55,118 bases of DNA from Archangium sp. (GTDB lineage Bacteria; Myxococcota; Myxococcia; Myxococcales; Myxococcaceae): positions 1 to 55,118 of the forward strand of contig JAUYRZ010000119.1 of NCBI GenBank assembly GCA_030695565.1, written 5' to 3'. The notes below the pieces were generated by a model, which was not told the origin of the DNA, searched no databases, and saw only the letters and a program-made list of their open reading frames with translations. The stretch's first letter is position 1; each line of letters opens with the position of its first letter. Made by a program: the position numbers and the translations under genes. This document shows, piece by piece, positions 1 through 7,780 of the stretch.

Positions 1-413
1 AGCAGCGAATCGAAGCGGGGCACCGACTGAAACGGATTTGTCTCCCTCTCCCCTGCGGGGGAGAGGGTCGGGGTCAGGGGGTGTGACTGTTGAGTGGCAA
101 TTGATTGCGGAGCGGTGGGGACAGCCCTCTCCCCAACCCTCTCCCCCGCAGGGGAGAGGGAGCCAGGCTGATCGATCACCGGCGGCGCGCGGAACATCTC
201 CGTCGCCATGCGCGCCAACAACACGTTCATCGACGCTGGATCTCCATCCGGCAACGTCGGCGCACCCGGCACCTTCATCACCGCGAACGCGAGCCCCGGC
301 GTCGGCACATGCTGCGCCGGCACGTTGAGCACGTTCGTCGGAGCAGGTGCATGACCCTGCACCGCGCTCACTTCACGCGGCACCGGCACGTCGTCAGGAG
401 AACGCTCAGGCAT
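1..413 (-). CDS. Family 2A encapsulin cargo: cysteine desulfurase, N-terminal targeting region (partial)
   Basis: The reading frame is open from an ATG at 413 to the window edge, giving 137 residues. The ATG overlaps the end of the shell gene by 8 bp (ATGCCTGA), so translation is probably coupled. The residues are a low-complexity Pro/Ala/Val-rich stretch with one helix-like segment (MNVLLARMATEMF, about residues 60-72). No folded domain is visible. In known family 2A systems the gene beside the shell is a SufS-like cysteine desulfurase whose long disordered N-terminus directs loading, and this stretch fits it. The PLP domain would lie left of position 1, so enzyme identity is inferred from position and N-terminal character. 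Residues about 84-97 and 112-124 are encoded by two copies of a dispersed palindromic repeat. It could instead be another disordered-N-terminus cargo. Confidence 0.72.
   Translation of the reverse strand, partial: MPERSPDDVPVPREVSAVQGHAPAPTNVLNVPAQHVPTPGLAFAVMKVPGAPTLPDGDPASMNVLLARMATEMFRAPPVIDQPGSLSPAGERVGERAVPTAPQSIATQQSHPLTPTLSPAGERETNPFQSVPRFDSL
41..80 (+). repeat. Dispersed palindromic repeat, copy A (inside coding sequence)
   Basis: The core is CCCTCTCCC, a short loop and GGGAGAGGG, followed by a TCGGGGT-type tail. This copy lies in frame in the cargo gene, on whose strand it reads LTPTLSPAGERE. It is inverted relative to the copy at 124-163. Confidence 0.85.
124..163 (-). repeat. Dispersed palindromic repeat, copy B (inside coding sequence)
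   Basis: This is a second copy of the repeat in opposite orientation to copy A, also in frame in the cargo gene (SLSPAGERVGERA). The two copies are separated by about 43 bases and could pair with each other as a larger inverted repeat. Confidence 0.85.
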
Positions 414-1311
414 ACTCGTAGTAGTTGTCGATGGTGACGCCCTCGAGCACACCGAGCGCGTCGTGGGTGAGCACGGCCACGGAGCAGTACAACGAGAGCA
501 GATACGAAGCGGCGCCCGCTTGGTTGATGCCCATCAAGCGCACCGACAGGCTGGGGCTCACTTCACCGGGAATGCCGGGCTGGAACAGACCGACCACGCC
601 CCGCTTGCGCTCACCGGCGCGAATCAGCAGCAGGTCGCTCTTGTTGCCCTTGATGGGCAACTTGTCGCAGGGCACCAGCGGCAACCCACGCCAGGTGAGG
701 AAGGGCGCGCCGAACATCGTGATGGTCGGCGGCGGTACCCCACGGCGGGTGCACTCCCGGCCGAACGCCGCGATGGTCTTGGGGTGACCGAGGAAGAACG
801 ACGGCTCTTTCCACACGGTCGAGATGAGCTCGTCGAGATCATCCGGCGTGGGCGGGCCACGGCGCGGCTTGATGCGCATCTCGGGGTCTGCGTTGTTGAG
901 CAGGCCGTACGCGCGGTTGTTGAGGATCTCGTTCTCCTGCTTCTCCTTGAGCTTCTCGACCGTGAGGCTCAGCTGCTCCTTGACCTGATCCATCGGGCTG
1001 CGGAACAGGTCGGAGATGCGCGTGTCGACTTCGATGGTGGTGGTGACCGAGGTGAGCACGTACTCGCGCGGCTGCGGGTCGTAGTCGCTGAAGGCGATGG
1101 GCAGCGGCTCCCCGGGGGCCGGGCTGCACTTCACGGCGAAGTCATCATCGAGCGCCTGGTTGACCCGGTAGACGCCGGCTTCGACGGGCGTCCACGGAAT
1201 CATCTGCGTCAGCCAACGCGGCGTGGCGCCCCGCCACAGCGGCGGCGTCTTGGTGGTGTTCGAGAGTTGGCGCGCGGCCTTCTCGGAAAGTACGCGGGGA
1301 GAGTCAGCCAT
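406..1311 (-). CDS. Family 2A encapsulin shell protein (SrpI-like)
   Basis: This 301-residue protein is predicted to self-assemble into an HK97-fold protein nanocompartment. Its length and motifs match the SrpI / mycobacterial 35-kDa major membrane protein group: an N-arm with AARQLSNTTKT, then RWLTQMIPWTPVEAGVYRVN, a PREYVLTSVTTTIEVDTR strand region, GPPTPDDLDELI, FFLGHPKTIAAFGRECTRRG, WRGLPLVPCDKLP, GVVGLFQPG and a C-terminal YYEYA tail. There is no cyclic-nucleotide-binding insertion, which separates family 2A from 2B. Family 2A shells are known to house cysteine desulfurase and to act in sulfur storage or metabolism. The next gene, overlapping by 8 bp, has the expected cargo N-terminus. 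The ATG at 1311 is preceded by GAGGA about a dozen bases upstream. A hybrid kinase gene ends 131 bp upstream on the same strand. Confidence 0.93.
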   Translation of the reverse strand: MADSPRVLSEKAARQLSNTTKTPPLWRGATPRWLTQMIPWTPVEAGVYRVNQALDDDFAVKCSPAPGEPLPIAFSDYDPQPREYVLTSVTTTIEVDTRISDLFRSPMDQVKEQLSLTVEKLKEKQENEILNNRAYGLLNNADPEMRIKPRRGPPTPDDLDELISTVWKEPSFFLGHPKTIAAFGRECTRRGVPPPTITMFGAPFLTWRGLPLVPCDKLPIKGNKSDLLLIRAGERKRGVVGLFQPGIPGEVSPSLSVRLMGINQAGAASYLLSLYCSVAVLTHDALGVLEGVTIDNYYEYA

Positions 1312-1442
1312 GGGTGATCGATCCTCGGGGGAAAAGGAGGCCGCAAAGTAGTCGAGCCCGGCCCCGAAGGGTCAGGACAATCGAGCAACCGACCTGACTG
1401 CGAAACCCGTGGGCCTGCCGACCCCTTCAACTGGCTCCGGCC

Positions 1443-3479
1443 TCAGGCGGCGTCTCGGCTGCCTTCCACCAGAAGCAGTCTCAACATGCGGGCCAGCTTC
1501 TCGGGGCTCAGCGGCTTGGCCAACATCGCATCGGCCCCCGCGCGCAGGCTCGCTTCTTCGTGCTCGGGCAGCGTATTCGCGGTCACCATCAGAATCGGCA
1601 GATGCCGGTGGGTGCCCAGCTCATCGCGCCGGATGCGTGCCGTCGCCTCGAGCCCATCCATCTCGGGCATCTGCATGTCCATCAACACGATGTCGAAGCG
1701 CCGCACCGCCAGCTCGCGGAGCGCCTCCACGCCATTCTTCGCCACCACCGCGCGATGACCGAGCTTGCCCAGCAGCCCCACCGCCACCCGCGCGTTGATG
1801 CTGTTGTCTTCCACCACCAGCGCGTCGAGCTGCCCCGCGTGCGCGACCGGCCCCATCGAGCGCGGCATCGAGAACAGCTTGAGCCGATTGACCGCCACCT
1901 GAAGGTCCTGCACCGAGTACGGCTTCTCCACCATCATCAGCCCGTTGATCTGCTCACCCGCGTGCGCCGCGCGTTGTTCGGGCGTGAGCAACGCCACCAC
2001 TGGCACGTGCCCCGCGGCCTCCACCAGCTCGCTCCACCGGCCCTCAGGCCCGAGGTCGACCACCGCCAGACTGAAGCCGCCCTCCGGCAGCTCGCTCAAG
2101 GAACGCAGCTCGACCGTCTCTGCCCCGGCCTGCTCGAGCGTGCGCTTGACGAACTCCCTCGAGGTGCCCGCCACGAACGCGGTGCGCCGATCTTTCAACC
2201 AGCCGTCGATGGTCGGCAGGGGCGGCCGCTGCTCCACCGCGCCCGCCGGTATCGAGAACCGGAAGGCGCTGCCCACGCCCTCTTCGCTCTCCACCTGCAG
2301 CGTGCCGCCCATCAGCTCGATCAAGTGCGAGGTGATTGCGAGCCCGAGGCCCGTGCCGCCGAAGCGCCGCGAGTGCGAATCATCGACCTGCACGAACGCC
2401 TCGAACACGCTCGCCAGCCGCTCCCTGGGAATGCCGATGCCGGTGTCCACCACCTCGACGCAGACAGAGCCGGGCCCGGAAAGATGCGAGACGCGCACCA
2501 CCACCGAACCACGTTGGGTGAACTTGAGCGCGTTGCCCACCAGGTTGATCATCACCTGGCGAAACCGCAGCTCGTCGCCCATCATCGAATCGGGCACGTC
2601 GGAGGCGAAGTCGAGCTGCAGCTCGAGCCCCTTCTGATGCGCCTGTGAGCTGATGCTGCGCACCGCCTCGCGGATGGCCCCCAGCGGCGAGAACACCGAC
2701 TTCTTGAGCTCGAGCGTGCCCGACTTGCCCTTGGAGAACATCAACACGTCGTTGACGATCTCCAGCAGGCTCGTCGCGGACACGTTGATGGTGTCCATGA
2801 TGTCTTTCACCTCGGGCGACACGTTCGACGGCAGCAACTCCCCCATGCCGATGATGCCGCTCAGCGGCGTGCGCAGCTCGTGCGTCATGTTCGCGAGGAA
2901 CCGTTCGCGCGTCTTCACCGCTTCGTTGGCCAGCCCCAGCGCGGTCTGCGCTTCGCGGGTGGCCTTCGTCGCGGCGTCAAGCGCTGCGCGGTGTTGCTCT
3001 GCTTTGAAGAACACCATCAGGCTGATGGTGAGGTGCATCACGCTGGCGATGCCCGCGGCGCCGAGGCCCCACCCGGTCGGGTCCTGGGCGTGCGAGAGCA
3101 CGAGGAAGCCGAACGCGCAGCACACCCACGAGATGATCACCGAGCTGCGATTGTCATGCAGGCCGTTCATGCCCGCGGCACCCATCAACAACACCATGAA
3201 CAAAGCAGGCGTACCGGAGACCTCCGCACCCGCAAGGCACGTGAGAAGCGGCGCGACCCCGAGCGGGTAGATCCACACCCAGGCCCCTTCGCGGCGCACC
3301 ACGAGCAAAAACGCGACAGCAGACGCAGGAACCAACGAACCGAGCACAGAGGCCGCGCTGAACCCCCCGAGAATCCACAGCCAGGCGATGAACGGCACCC
3401 CGACCACGGTGTAGATGAGGGCCATCATGCGCTTTCGCCCGTCGTGGCTTTCGACCTGGAATGACGCGGCGCGCTTCAA
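1443..3479 (-). CDS. Membrane-bound hybrid sensor histidine kinase (HisKA-HATPase-REC-REC)
   Basis: This is a 678-residue two-component hybrid kinase. Residues about 18-158 hold around six hydrophobic segments forming an integral-membrane input region with no recognised ligand domain. A short linker leads to HisKA with the phospho-acceptor in FLANMTHELRTPL (His200). The ATPase domain has an N box (INLVGNALKF), G1 (DTGIGIP) and G2 (GGTGLGLAI). Two receiver-like domains follow. The first (about 430-545) lacks the usual acidic pair and looks degenerate; the second (about 553-670) is complete, with VVEDN and the acceptor aspartate in LMDMQMP. The longest start is TTG at 3479; an ATG at 3428 is an alternative and keeps all membrane segments. 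The gene reads towards the encapsulin operon, but a 131-bp gap leaves cotranscription uncertain. Output and signal are unknown. Confidence 0.9.
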   Translation of the reverse strand: MKRAASFQVESHDGRKRMMALIYTVVGVPFIAWLWILGGFSAASVLGSLVPASAVAFLLVVRREGAWVWIYPLGVAPLLTCLAGAEVSGTPALFMVLLMGAAGMNGLHDNRSSVIISWVCCAFGFLVLSHAQDPTGWGLGAAGIASVMHLTISLMVFFKAEQHRAALDAATKATREAQTALGLANEAVKTRERFLANMTHELRTPLSGIIGMGELLPSNVSPEVKDIMDTINVSATSLLEIVNDVLMFSKGKSGTLELKKSVFSPLGAIREAVRSISSQAHQKGLELQLDFASDVPDSMMGDELRFRQVMINLVGNALKFTQRGSVVVRVSHLSGPGSVCVEVVDTGIGIPRERLASVFEAFVQVDDSHSRRFGGTGLGLAITSHLIELMGGTLQVESEEGVGSAFRFSIPAGAVEQRPPLPTIDGWLKDRRTAFVAGTSREFVKRTLEQAGAETVELRSLSELPEGGFSLAVVDLGPEGRWSELVEAAGHVPVVALLTPEQRAAHAGEQINGLMMVEKPYSVQDLQVAVNRLKLFSMPRSMGPVAHAGQLDALVVEDNSINARVAVGLLGKLGHRAVVAKNGVEALRELAVRRFDIVLMDMQMPEMDGLEATARIRRDELGTHRHLPILMVTANTLPEHEEASLRAGADAMLAKPLSPEKLARMLRLLLVEGSRDAA

Positions 3480-3774
3480 GCTTGATGGATCAACGCAATC
3501 GCTGCGCCATCGTCTTTGTGGCTCGCCGACGTTGCGCGCTGCTCAGCCGAAATGATCCGCGAGGCCGGTCGCGCGAGGGGGCCATGGCGCTCGCAGTCAA
3601 CGGATCGGTGATCACCGCGAAGCCTGAGTGCGCGCGAACCCAGAGTCAAACGCGGTCGCTGGGGCGCGGTGGACCCCGGGTGTCGATCGGGTCGGGGCGC
3701 GCCAAGACCTCTCGAGCGCTGCGTCCGACTGCCCCGGGCGTTCCTCCGCAGTGAGAGCTCCATCGTCTCGAGGG

Positions 3775-3849
3775 TCACGTCTCGAGGATCACATGGCCGG
3801 GCATGCCGTCCCACTCGAAGGTCTGCACCGCGCGCGTGATGGGCGTCAT
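3775..3849 (-). pseudogene. Possible remnant of an SRPBCC/AHSA1-type gene
   Basis: A 24-codon frame reads MTPITRAVQTFEWDGMPG then HVILET and stops. The stretch EWDGMPGHVILET resembles the segment of SRPBCC/AHSA1-type proteins that precedes the TFE(x)nT strand. Neighbouring sequence in other frames does not continue the domain. I read it as a decayed fragment; it could be chance. Confidence 0.25.
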
Positions 3850-3894
3850 TCGCCAGAGCGGCCCTCGAAGGTGCGATCGAGGTCTTCCTGACGT

Positions 3895-3911
3895 TGAACC
3901 CATTGGGTTCA
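3895..3911. promoter_or_regulatory. Perfect 17-bp dyad upstream of helicase gene
   Basis: TGAACCCA and TGGGTTCA flank a single T, a perfect 8+1+8 inverted repeat whose right end is 47 bases before the GTG start. The position suits an operator for a dimeric regulator. It does not match the published Myxococcus LexA-type box that I remember, so no regulator is named. Confidence 0.35.
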
Positions 3912-3958
3912 GTGATGGCGGCGTGGCGTTTCACCGTCAACTCGATAGAGGGAGAGCG

Positions 3959-5995
3959 GTGAGCAGCCGTTCGGATGACCAGGAAGAGGGACCGCGCCGC
4001 CGACGCAAGTGGTCCACTCTCGAGGGGCTCACGGTCGACGGCGTGTTGGGGCCCCACGGCGCGCTCTCGGCGGCGATGCCGGGGTACGAACACCGCCCCA
4101 CGCAGCTCGAGATGGCGCGCTCGGTGGCCCTGGCGCTCGATAGGAAACGGTTCCTGCTCGCCGAGGCGGGCACGGGCACCGGCAAGACGTTGGCGTACCT
4201 GGTGCCCGCGGTGTTGTCGGGCAAACGGGTCATCGTCTCCACCGCGACGCGCACCCTGCAGGAGCAGATCTTCCTCAAAGACATTCCCCTGCTGCGGGAT
4301 CAAGTCGGCTTGCCGGTGACCGCGGCGTTGCTCAAGGGGCGCAACAACTACCTCTGCGCGCAGCGCTTCGAGCGCTTCGAGAAGCAGCCGCTCTTCCCCA
4401 CGCCGGAAGACGCGGTGCACTGGGATGAGTTTCGCGAGTGGGCGTACAGCACCGAGACGGGCGATCGCGGTGAGACGCAGCTGCCGGATCTCTGGTCGAC
4501 GTGGTTCCAGGTCTCCACCACCTCTGAAAACTGCACCGGCGCGCGCTGCCCGCTCTACGAGTCGTGTTTCGTCACCCGCGCGCGAAGGGAAGCGGCGGAG
4601 TGTCAGATCATCGTGGTCAACCACGCGCTGTTCTTCGCCGACCTCTCGCTCAAGCTGCGCGGCGCGGGCGACCTCGAGCTGGGCGTGTTGCCTGCCTACG
4701 ACGCGGTCATCTTCGACGAAGCACACGCGCTGGAAGACGTGGCCACCGAGTTCTTCGGCATCACCTCGAGCTCGGGCCGCCTGGCCACCCTGGCCACCGA
4801 CGTGCTCACCAACCTGCCGCGCACCTCCGAGCACCACGCGACGCTGACCGCGATGGCCCTCGAGCTGCGCACCCGCTCGGAGCGTTTCTTCACCCGCGTC
4901 TCCGACGTGCTCTTCACCGGGCCGGCGGTGGTGAATGACGCGTTCGGTGAAGGGCGCGCGCAGGTCGACCTGCGGCTGCTGCCGGAGTCGCTCGTCGATG
5001 CGCGGCCCCAGGCGGCGCTGGTGCAGGAGACGCTCAACGGCATCTCGGCCCTGTGTCCTGAAGATGATCCTGACTTGGGCGCCTTCCACCGGCGCGCGGT
5101 GGAGTCGGCCTACGCGCTCGAGAGCACCATGAAGGCGGATGATCCGACCCAGGTGTATTGGGCAAGCACGCGCGGGCGCACGCTCTCACTCCGGGCCGCG
5201 CCCATCGACGTGGGCCAGTCGCTCTCGACGTTCCTCTACGATTCGGTGGACAGCGTGGTGTTCACCTCGGCCACGCTGCAGACCGCGTCGTCGAAGGGCG
5301 GCGACTTCGAGTACGTGGTCGCGCGGCTGGGCCTGACCGAACGCAATTGGGATGCGATGAAGGTGGAGTCGCCGTTCGACTATCCGACCCAGGCGCTGCT
5401 CTACGTGCCCGGGTACCTGCCGGAGCCGTCGAGCCCTGAGTGGACGATTCAGTTCGCGCGCGAGGTGTACCGGTTGTTGGAGCTGTCGGGCGGGCGGGCG
5501 TTCGTGTTGTTCACCTCGCTCAAGCACATGGACGCGGTGCATGAGCTGGTGGCGAAGCACCTGCAGGTGCCGGTGCTCAAGCAGGGCGACCTGCCGCGGC
5601 GCGCGTTGCTCGACAAGTTCCTCGAGAAGCCCAGCGTGTTGTTCGCCTCGCAGAGCTTCTGGGAGGGCGTGGACGTGCCGGGTGACGCGCTGTCGATGGT
5701 GATCATCGATCGGTTGCCATTCCATCCGCCCAACGAGCCGCTGCAGGCCGCGCGCATGGACGCGGTGAAGGAGGCGGGTGGCAAACCCTTCGACGACTAC
5801 CAGGTGCCGCAGGCGGCGCTGGCGTTGCGGCAGGGGTTTGGCCGGCTCATCCGCACGGCGAAAGATCGCGGCGTGGTCGCGCTGGGTGATGTGCGGGTGC
5901 TCAAGAAACGGTACGGAGCGCGCTTCCTGGCGAGCTTGCCCGACGTGCCCAAGGTGCAGCGGTTCGAAGACGTGAAGGCCTGGTGGAACCAATGA
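3959..5995 (+). CDS. DinG/YoaA-family ATP-dependent DNA helicase (XPD-like, Fe-S)
   Basis: This is a 678-residue superfamily 2 helicase, predicted to unwind DNA 5'-3' in repair or in resolving R-loops and unusual structures. Motif I (Walker A) is AEAGTGTGKT (about residues 68-77). Four cysteines, C133, C192, C197 and C203, have the spacing of the XPD/DinG 4Fe-4S domain. The DEAH box is FDEAHALED (about 252-260), and motif VI is QGFGRLIRTAKDRG near the C-terminus. A longer upstream frame exists, but I prefer the GTG at 3959. It has GAGGGAGA directly upstream and the residues before it look non-coding. A 17-bp dyad precedes the start. The gene is followed by a pair of inverted palindromic repeats before a convergent gene. 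Confidence 0.9.
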   Translation: MSSRSDDQEEGPRRRRKWSTLEGLTVDGVLGPHGALSAAMPGYEHRPTQLEMARSVALALDRKRFLLAEAGTGTGKTLAYLVPAVLSGKRVIVSTATRTLQEQIFLKDIPLLRDQVGLPVTAALLKGRNNYLCAQRFERFEKQPLFPTPEDAVHWDEFREWAYSTETGDRGETQLPDLWSTWFQVSTTSENCTGARCPLYESCFVTRARREAAECQIIVVNHALFFADLSLKLRGAGDLELGVLPAYDAVIFDEAHALEDVATEFFGITSSSGRLATLATDVLTNLPRTSEHHATLTAMALELRTRSERFFTRVSDVLFTGPAVVNDAFGEGRAQVDLRLLPESLVDARPQAALVQETLNGISALCPEDDPDLGAFHRRAVESAYALESTMKADDPTQVYWASTRGRTLSLRAAPIDVGQSLSTFLYDSVDSVVFTSATLQTASSKGGDFEYVVARLGLTERNWDAMKVESPFDYPTQALLYVPGYLPEPSSPEWTIQFAREVYRLLELSGGRAFVLFTSLKHMDAVHELVAKHLQVPVLKQGDLPRRALLDKFLEKPSVLFASQSFWEGVDVPGDALSMVIIDRLPFHPPNEPLQAARMDAVKEAGGKPFDDYQVPQAALALRQGFGRLIRTAKDRGVVALGDVRVLKKRYGARFLASLPDVPKVQRFEDVKAWWNQ

Positions 5996-5997
5996 CA

Positions 5998-6037
5998 CCC
6001 TCTCCCTGCGAAGCGGGGAGAGGGTGGGGGTGAGGGG
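5998..6037 (+). repeat. Dispersed palindromic repeat, copy C
   Basis: CCCTCTCCCTGCGAAGCGGGGAGAGGG type copy immediately after the helicase stop, followed by the GGGGTGAGGGG tail. It forms an inverted pair with copy D, so the segment between the convergent genes can fold into two hairpins or one large one. Confidence 0.85.
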
Positions 6038-6057
6038 CGTTCAGGGCACGCAAGTGG

Positions 6058-6108
6058 GCCCCTCACCCGGCCGCTGGCCGACCTCTCCCCGCTTCGCAGG
6101 GAGAGGTA
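6058..6108 (-). repeat. Dispersed palindromic repeat, copy D
   Basis: Inverted partner of copy C with the same TGCGAAGCGG loop, directly abutting the stop of the convergent membrane-protein gene. The pair could act as a bidirectional transcription end, though no T-tract is present. Confidence 0.8.
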
Positions 6109-6576
6109 TCACTTCAGCTGAGCCAGATACGTCGCACCCCGCCGCTCAGCGACGACATCGAACGCGAGCAACACCCCCGCATTGATCACGAACGCGAGCG
6201 CGATCCCCGAAGCGGTGACGTTCTCCTTCATCCGCCACCCGATCAACGCACCGCCGATGATCATCACCACCCACACCACCTCGATGATCACGAAGTTCCG
6301 CTGCACCTTCTCCATGCGGGGCACCTCGGTCGCCACCATCACAGAACGTTCGGCCGCCAGAAGCGCCGCCACTTGCGAGTCGGTCTTCATGAACAGACCG
6401 ATCCCGATGCCCAGCTGAAGCAGGCTCCACACGCCCGCGGTGATCGCGAACGCGCGCAGCTCGAACTTCGCGGGGAACAAGACGATCGCGGTGATCAACA
6501 TCACCGCGCCGGCGATCGCCAGCACCAGCGCGCCACTCTTCTCACCACCAAAGTACGCCGCGATCGCCTCGTTCAT
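6109..6576 (-). CDS. Small four-helix membrane protein, function unknown
   Basis: The 155-residue protein has four hydrophobic segments: about residues 17-35, 42-62, 94-113 and 120-139. A charged loop lies between helices 2 and 3 (MKTDSQVAALLAAERS). I recognise no family motif. The last segment is followed by a basic/polar tail (VVAERRGATYLAQLK). The ATG at 6576 is the first in frame, and the upstream lipoprotein gene ends 18 bp away on the same strand, so the two may be cotranscribed. The stop abuts the inverted repeat pair shared with the convergent helicase gene. Confidence 0.75.
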   Translation of the reverse strand: MNEAIAAYFGGEKSGALVLAIAGAVMLITAIVLFPAKFELRAFAITAGVWSLLQLGIGIGLFMKTDSQVAALLAAERSVMVATEVPRMEKVQRNFVIIEVVWVVMIIGGALIGWRMKENVTASGIALAFVINAGVLLAFDVVAERRGATYLAQLK

Positions 6577-6594
6577 GCTCCCAGCGTAGTGGCA

Positions 6595-7044
6595 TCAGCA
6601 CCCCGACGGGCGATACGCGCACACCCAGCCGCCATCGACACAGCTCGGGGCTCCGCAGCAGTCGCCCGGCTCGCCCCAGCAGGTGTCGGCACTGCACCTC
6701 GAGGTCGGTCGAGTGGGCCGCGCGCAGCTCCACTCGCCGTTGACGCACTCAGGTGAACCGAACGCATCGGAGCCGCAGAACTCCGCGCATTGAAAGTCTT
6801 GCCGCTTGCCAGCGCAGGTGCAGAAGTCGCCGGTGCAGACCCAGCTGTCGGCCACGCAGGAGGCCGAGCTGACCCGAAGGCCGCCTTCACAGCAGTCGGG
6901 ACCGAAAGGCAGCGTGCCGCAGCCTGAGCCCGCGTCGGGCCCGGAGCGCGCGTTCAAAGTCACGCCCGTGGGCTCGAGGAGCAGGGGGAGATCCCGGCCG
7001 CAGCCGAGCAGAAGAAGTGGAATTGCGAGGGTCAACGGACGCAT
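6595..7044 (-). CDS. Cys-rich secreted lipoprotein
   Basis: The 149-residue protein starts with a signal peptide and lipobox (PLLLLGCG, lipidated Cys about residue 15), so it is predicted to be anchored in the cell envelope. The mature part carries about 20 cysteines in small modules (CGTLPFGPDCCEGG, CVADSWVCTGDFCTC, CWGEPGDCCG, CVDGGWVC), which suggests a disulfide-stabilised repeat fold. A 5' extension to 7098 is possible, but the ATG at 7044 places the hydrophobic core correctly after a short basic N-terminus. I assign no function. It resembles the Cys-rich lipoproteins elsewhere in this window in style only. Confidence 0.72.
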   Translation of the reverse strand: MRPLTLAIPLLLLGCGRDLPLLLEPTGVTLNARSGPDAGSGCGTLPFGPDCCEGGLRVSSASCVADSWVCTGDFCTCAGKRQDFQCAEFCGSDAFGSPECVNGEWSCARPTRPTSRCSADTCWGEPGDCCGAPSCVDGGWVCAYRPSGC

Positions 7045-7170
7045 GGCGCGCAGCAGAAGCACGCGCCGCGCCAGAGTCATCGCAGCGGAATCACGCACAT
7101 CGGCGCTCAGATTTCTGAGGGCTCAACTTCTGGTTCCTCGCCTCAAAGTGAAGTGCTTTAGGGCGTGCCG

Positions 7171-7611
7171 ATGAGCGAGCTCGTGGTGGAGATCTTCACG
7201 GACGGCGCCTGCAGCGGCAACCCCGGGCCGGGCGGCTGGGGTGCGCTCCTTCGGTACGGCAGCAAGGAGCGCGAGCTCTTCGGCGGCGAGAAAGAAAGCA
7301 CCAACAACCGCATGGAGCTGACCGCGGTCATCAAGGCCCTCGACACGCTCACTCGGCCGATGAAGGTGCACGTGCACACCGACTCCACCTACGTGATGCA
7401 GGGCATCACCAAGTGGATCCACGGCTGGAAGAAGAACGGCTGGCGCACCTCTTCGAAAGAGCCGGTGAAGAACGCCGACCTCTGGCAGCTGCTCGAGACT
7501 GCGACCCTGCGCCACGAGATCAAGTGGCATTGGGTGAAGGGCCACGCCGGTCACGAAGGCAACGAACGCGCTGACGAGCTGGCCAACAAGGGCGTCGAGT
7601 CGGTCCGCTGA
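7171..7611 (+). CDS. rnhA: Ribonuclease HI
   Basis: This 146-residue enzyme cleaves the RNA strand of RNA-DNA hybrids, clearing R-loops and replication primers. The four acidic catalytic residues of the fold are visible: Asp in [15 protein letters not shown], Glu in NNRMELTAV, Asp in HTDSTYV and Asp in NERADELAN. The basic-protrusion region ([12 protein letters not shown]) and the [13 protein letters not shown] loop are both present. I take ATG 7171 as the start because AGGG lies about seven bases upstream, whereas the GTG at 7165 sits too close to it. The gene stands alone, divergent from the lipoprotein gene at 7044. Confidence 0.96.
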   Translation: MSELVVEIFTDGACSGNPGPGGWGALLRYGSKERELFGGEKESTNNRMELTAVIKALDTLTRPMKVHVHTDSTYVMQGITKWIHGWKKNGWRTSSKEPVKNADLWQLLETATLRHEIKWHWVKGHAGHEGNERADELANKGVESVR

Positions 7612-7780
7612 AGCGACAGGGCTCTGCGGTCTGAGCTGGGGCGAGCTCTCCTTCTGAGCCGGGCAACGTGCGCCGGTGTCGAGCGGCACCTTGCGCGCGT
7701 CGAGGCCGGCCGCGCTCGGCGTCGCCTTCACCTCAGAGCACCGCCAGGCAGTCGCCGACCTTCTGCGAGGGGCGCTGACC

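Larger units (their letters stand above)
3480..3958. other. Divergent intergenic region between hybrid kinase and helicase
   Basis: This 479-bp stretch separates two divergent genes. Long open frames across it have atypical, Arg-rich composition and I do not accept them. It holds a short protein-like remnant on the minus strand (3775-3849) and a perfect 8+1+8 dyad (3895-3911) close to the helicase start. No tRNA or terminator was seen. Confidence 0.5.

Noticed and set aside
3895-3911. Dyad read as a LexA box
   Set aside because: Right half contains GTTCAG but the left half and spacing do not fit the Myxococcus-type consensus I know, so only an unnamed operator is proposed.
3476-5089. Minus-strand open frame covering the kinase-helicase gap
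   Set aside because: Arg/Leu-rich text with no domain, overlapping the helicase N-terminus; GC-rich third-position shadow.
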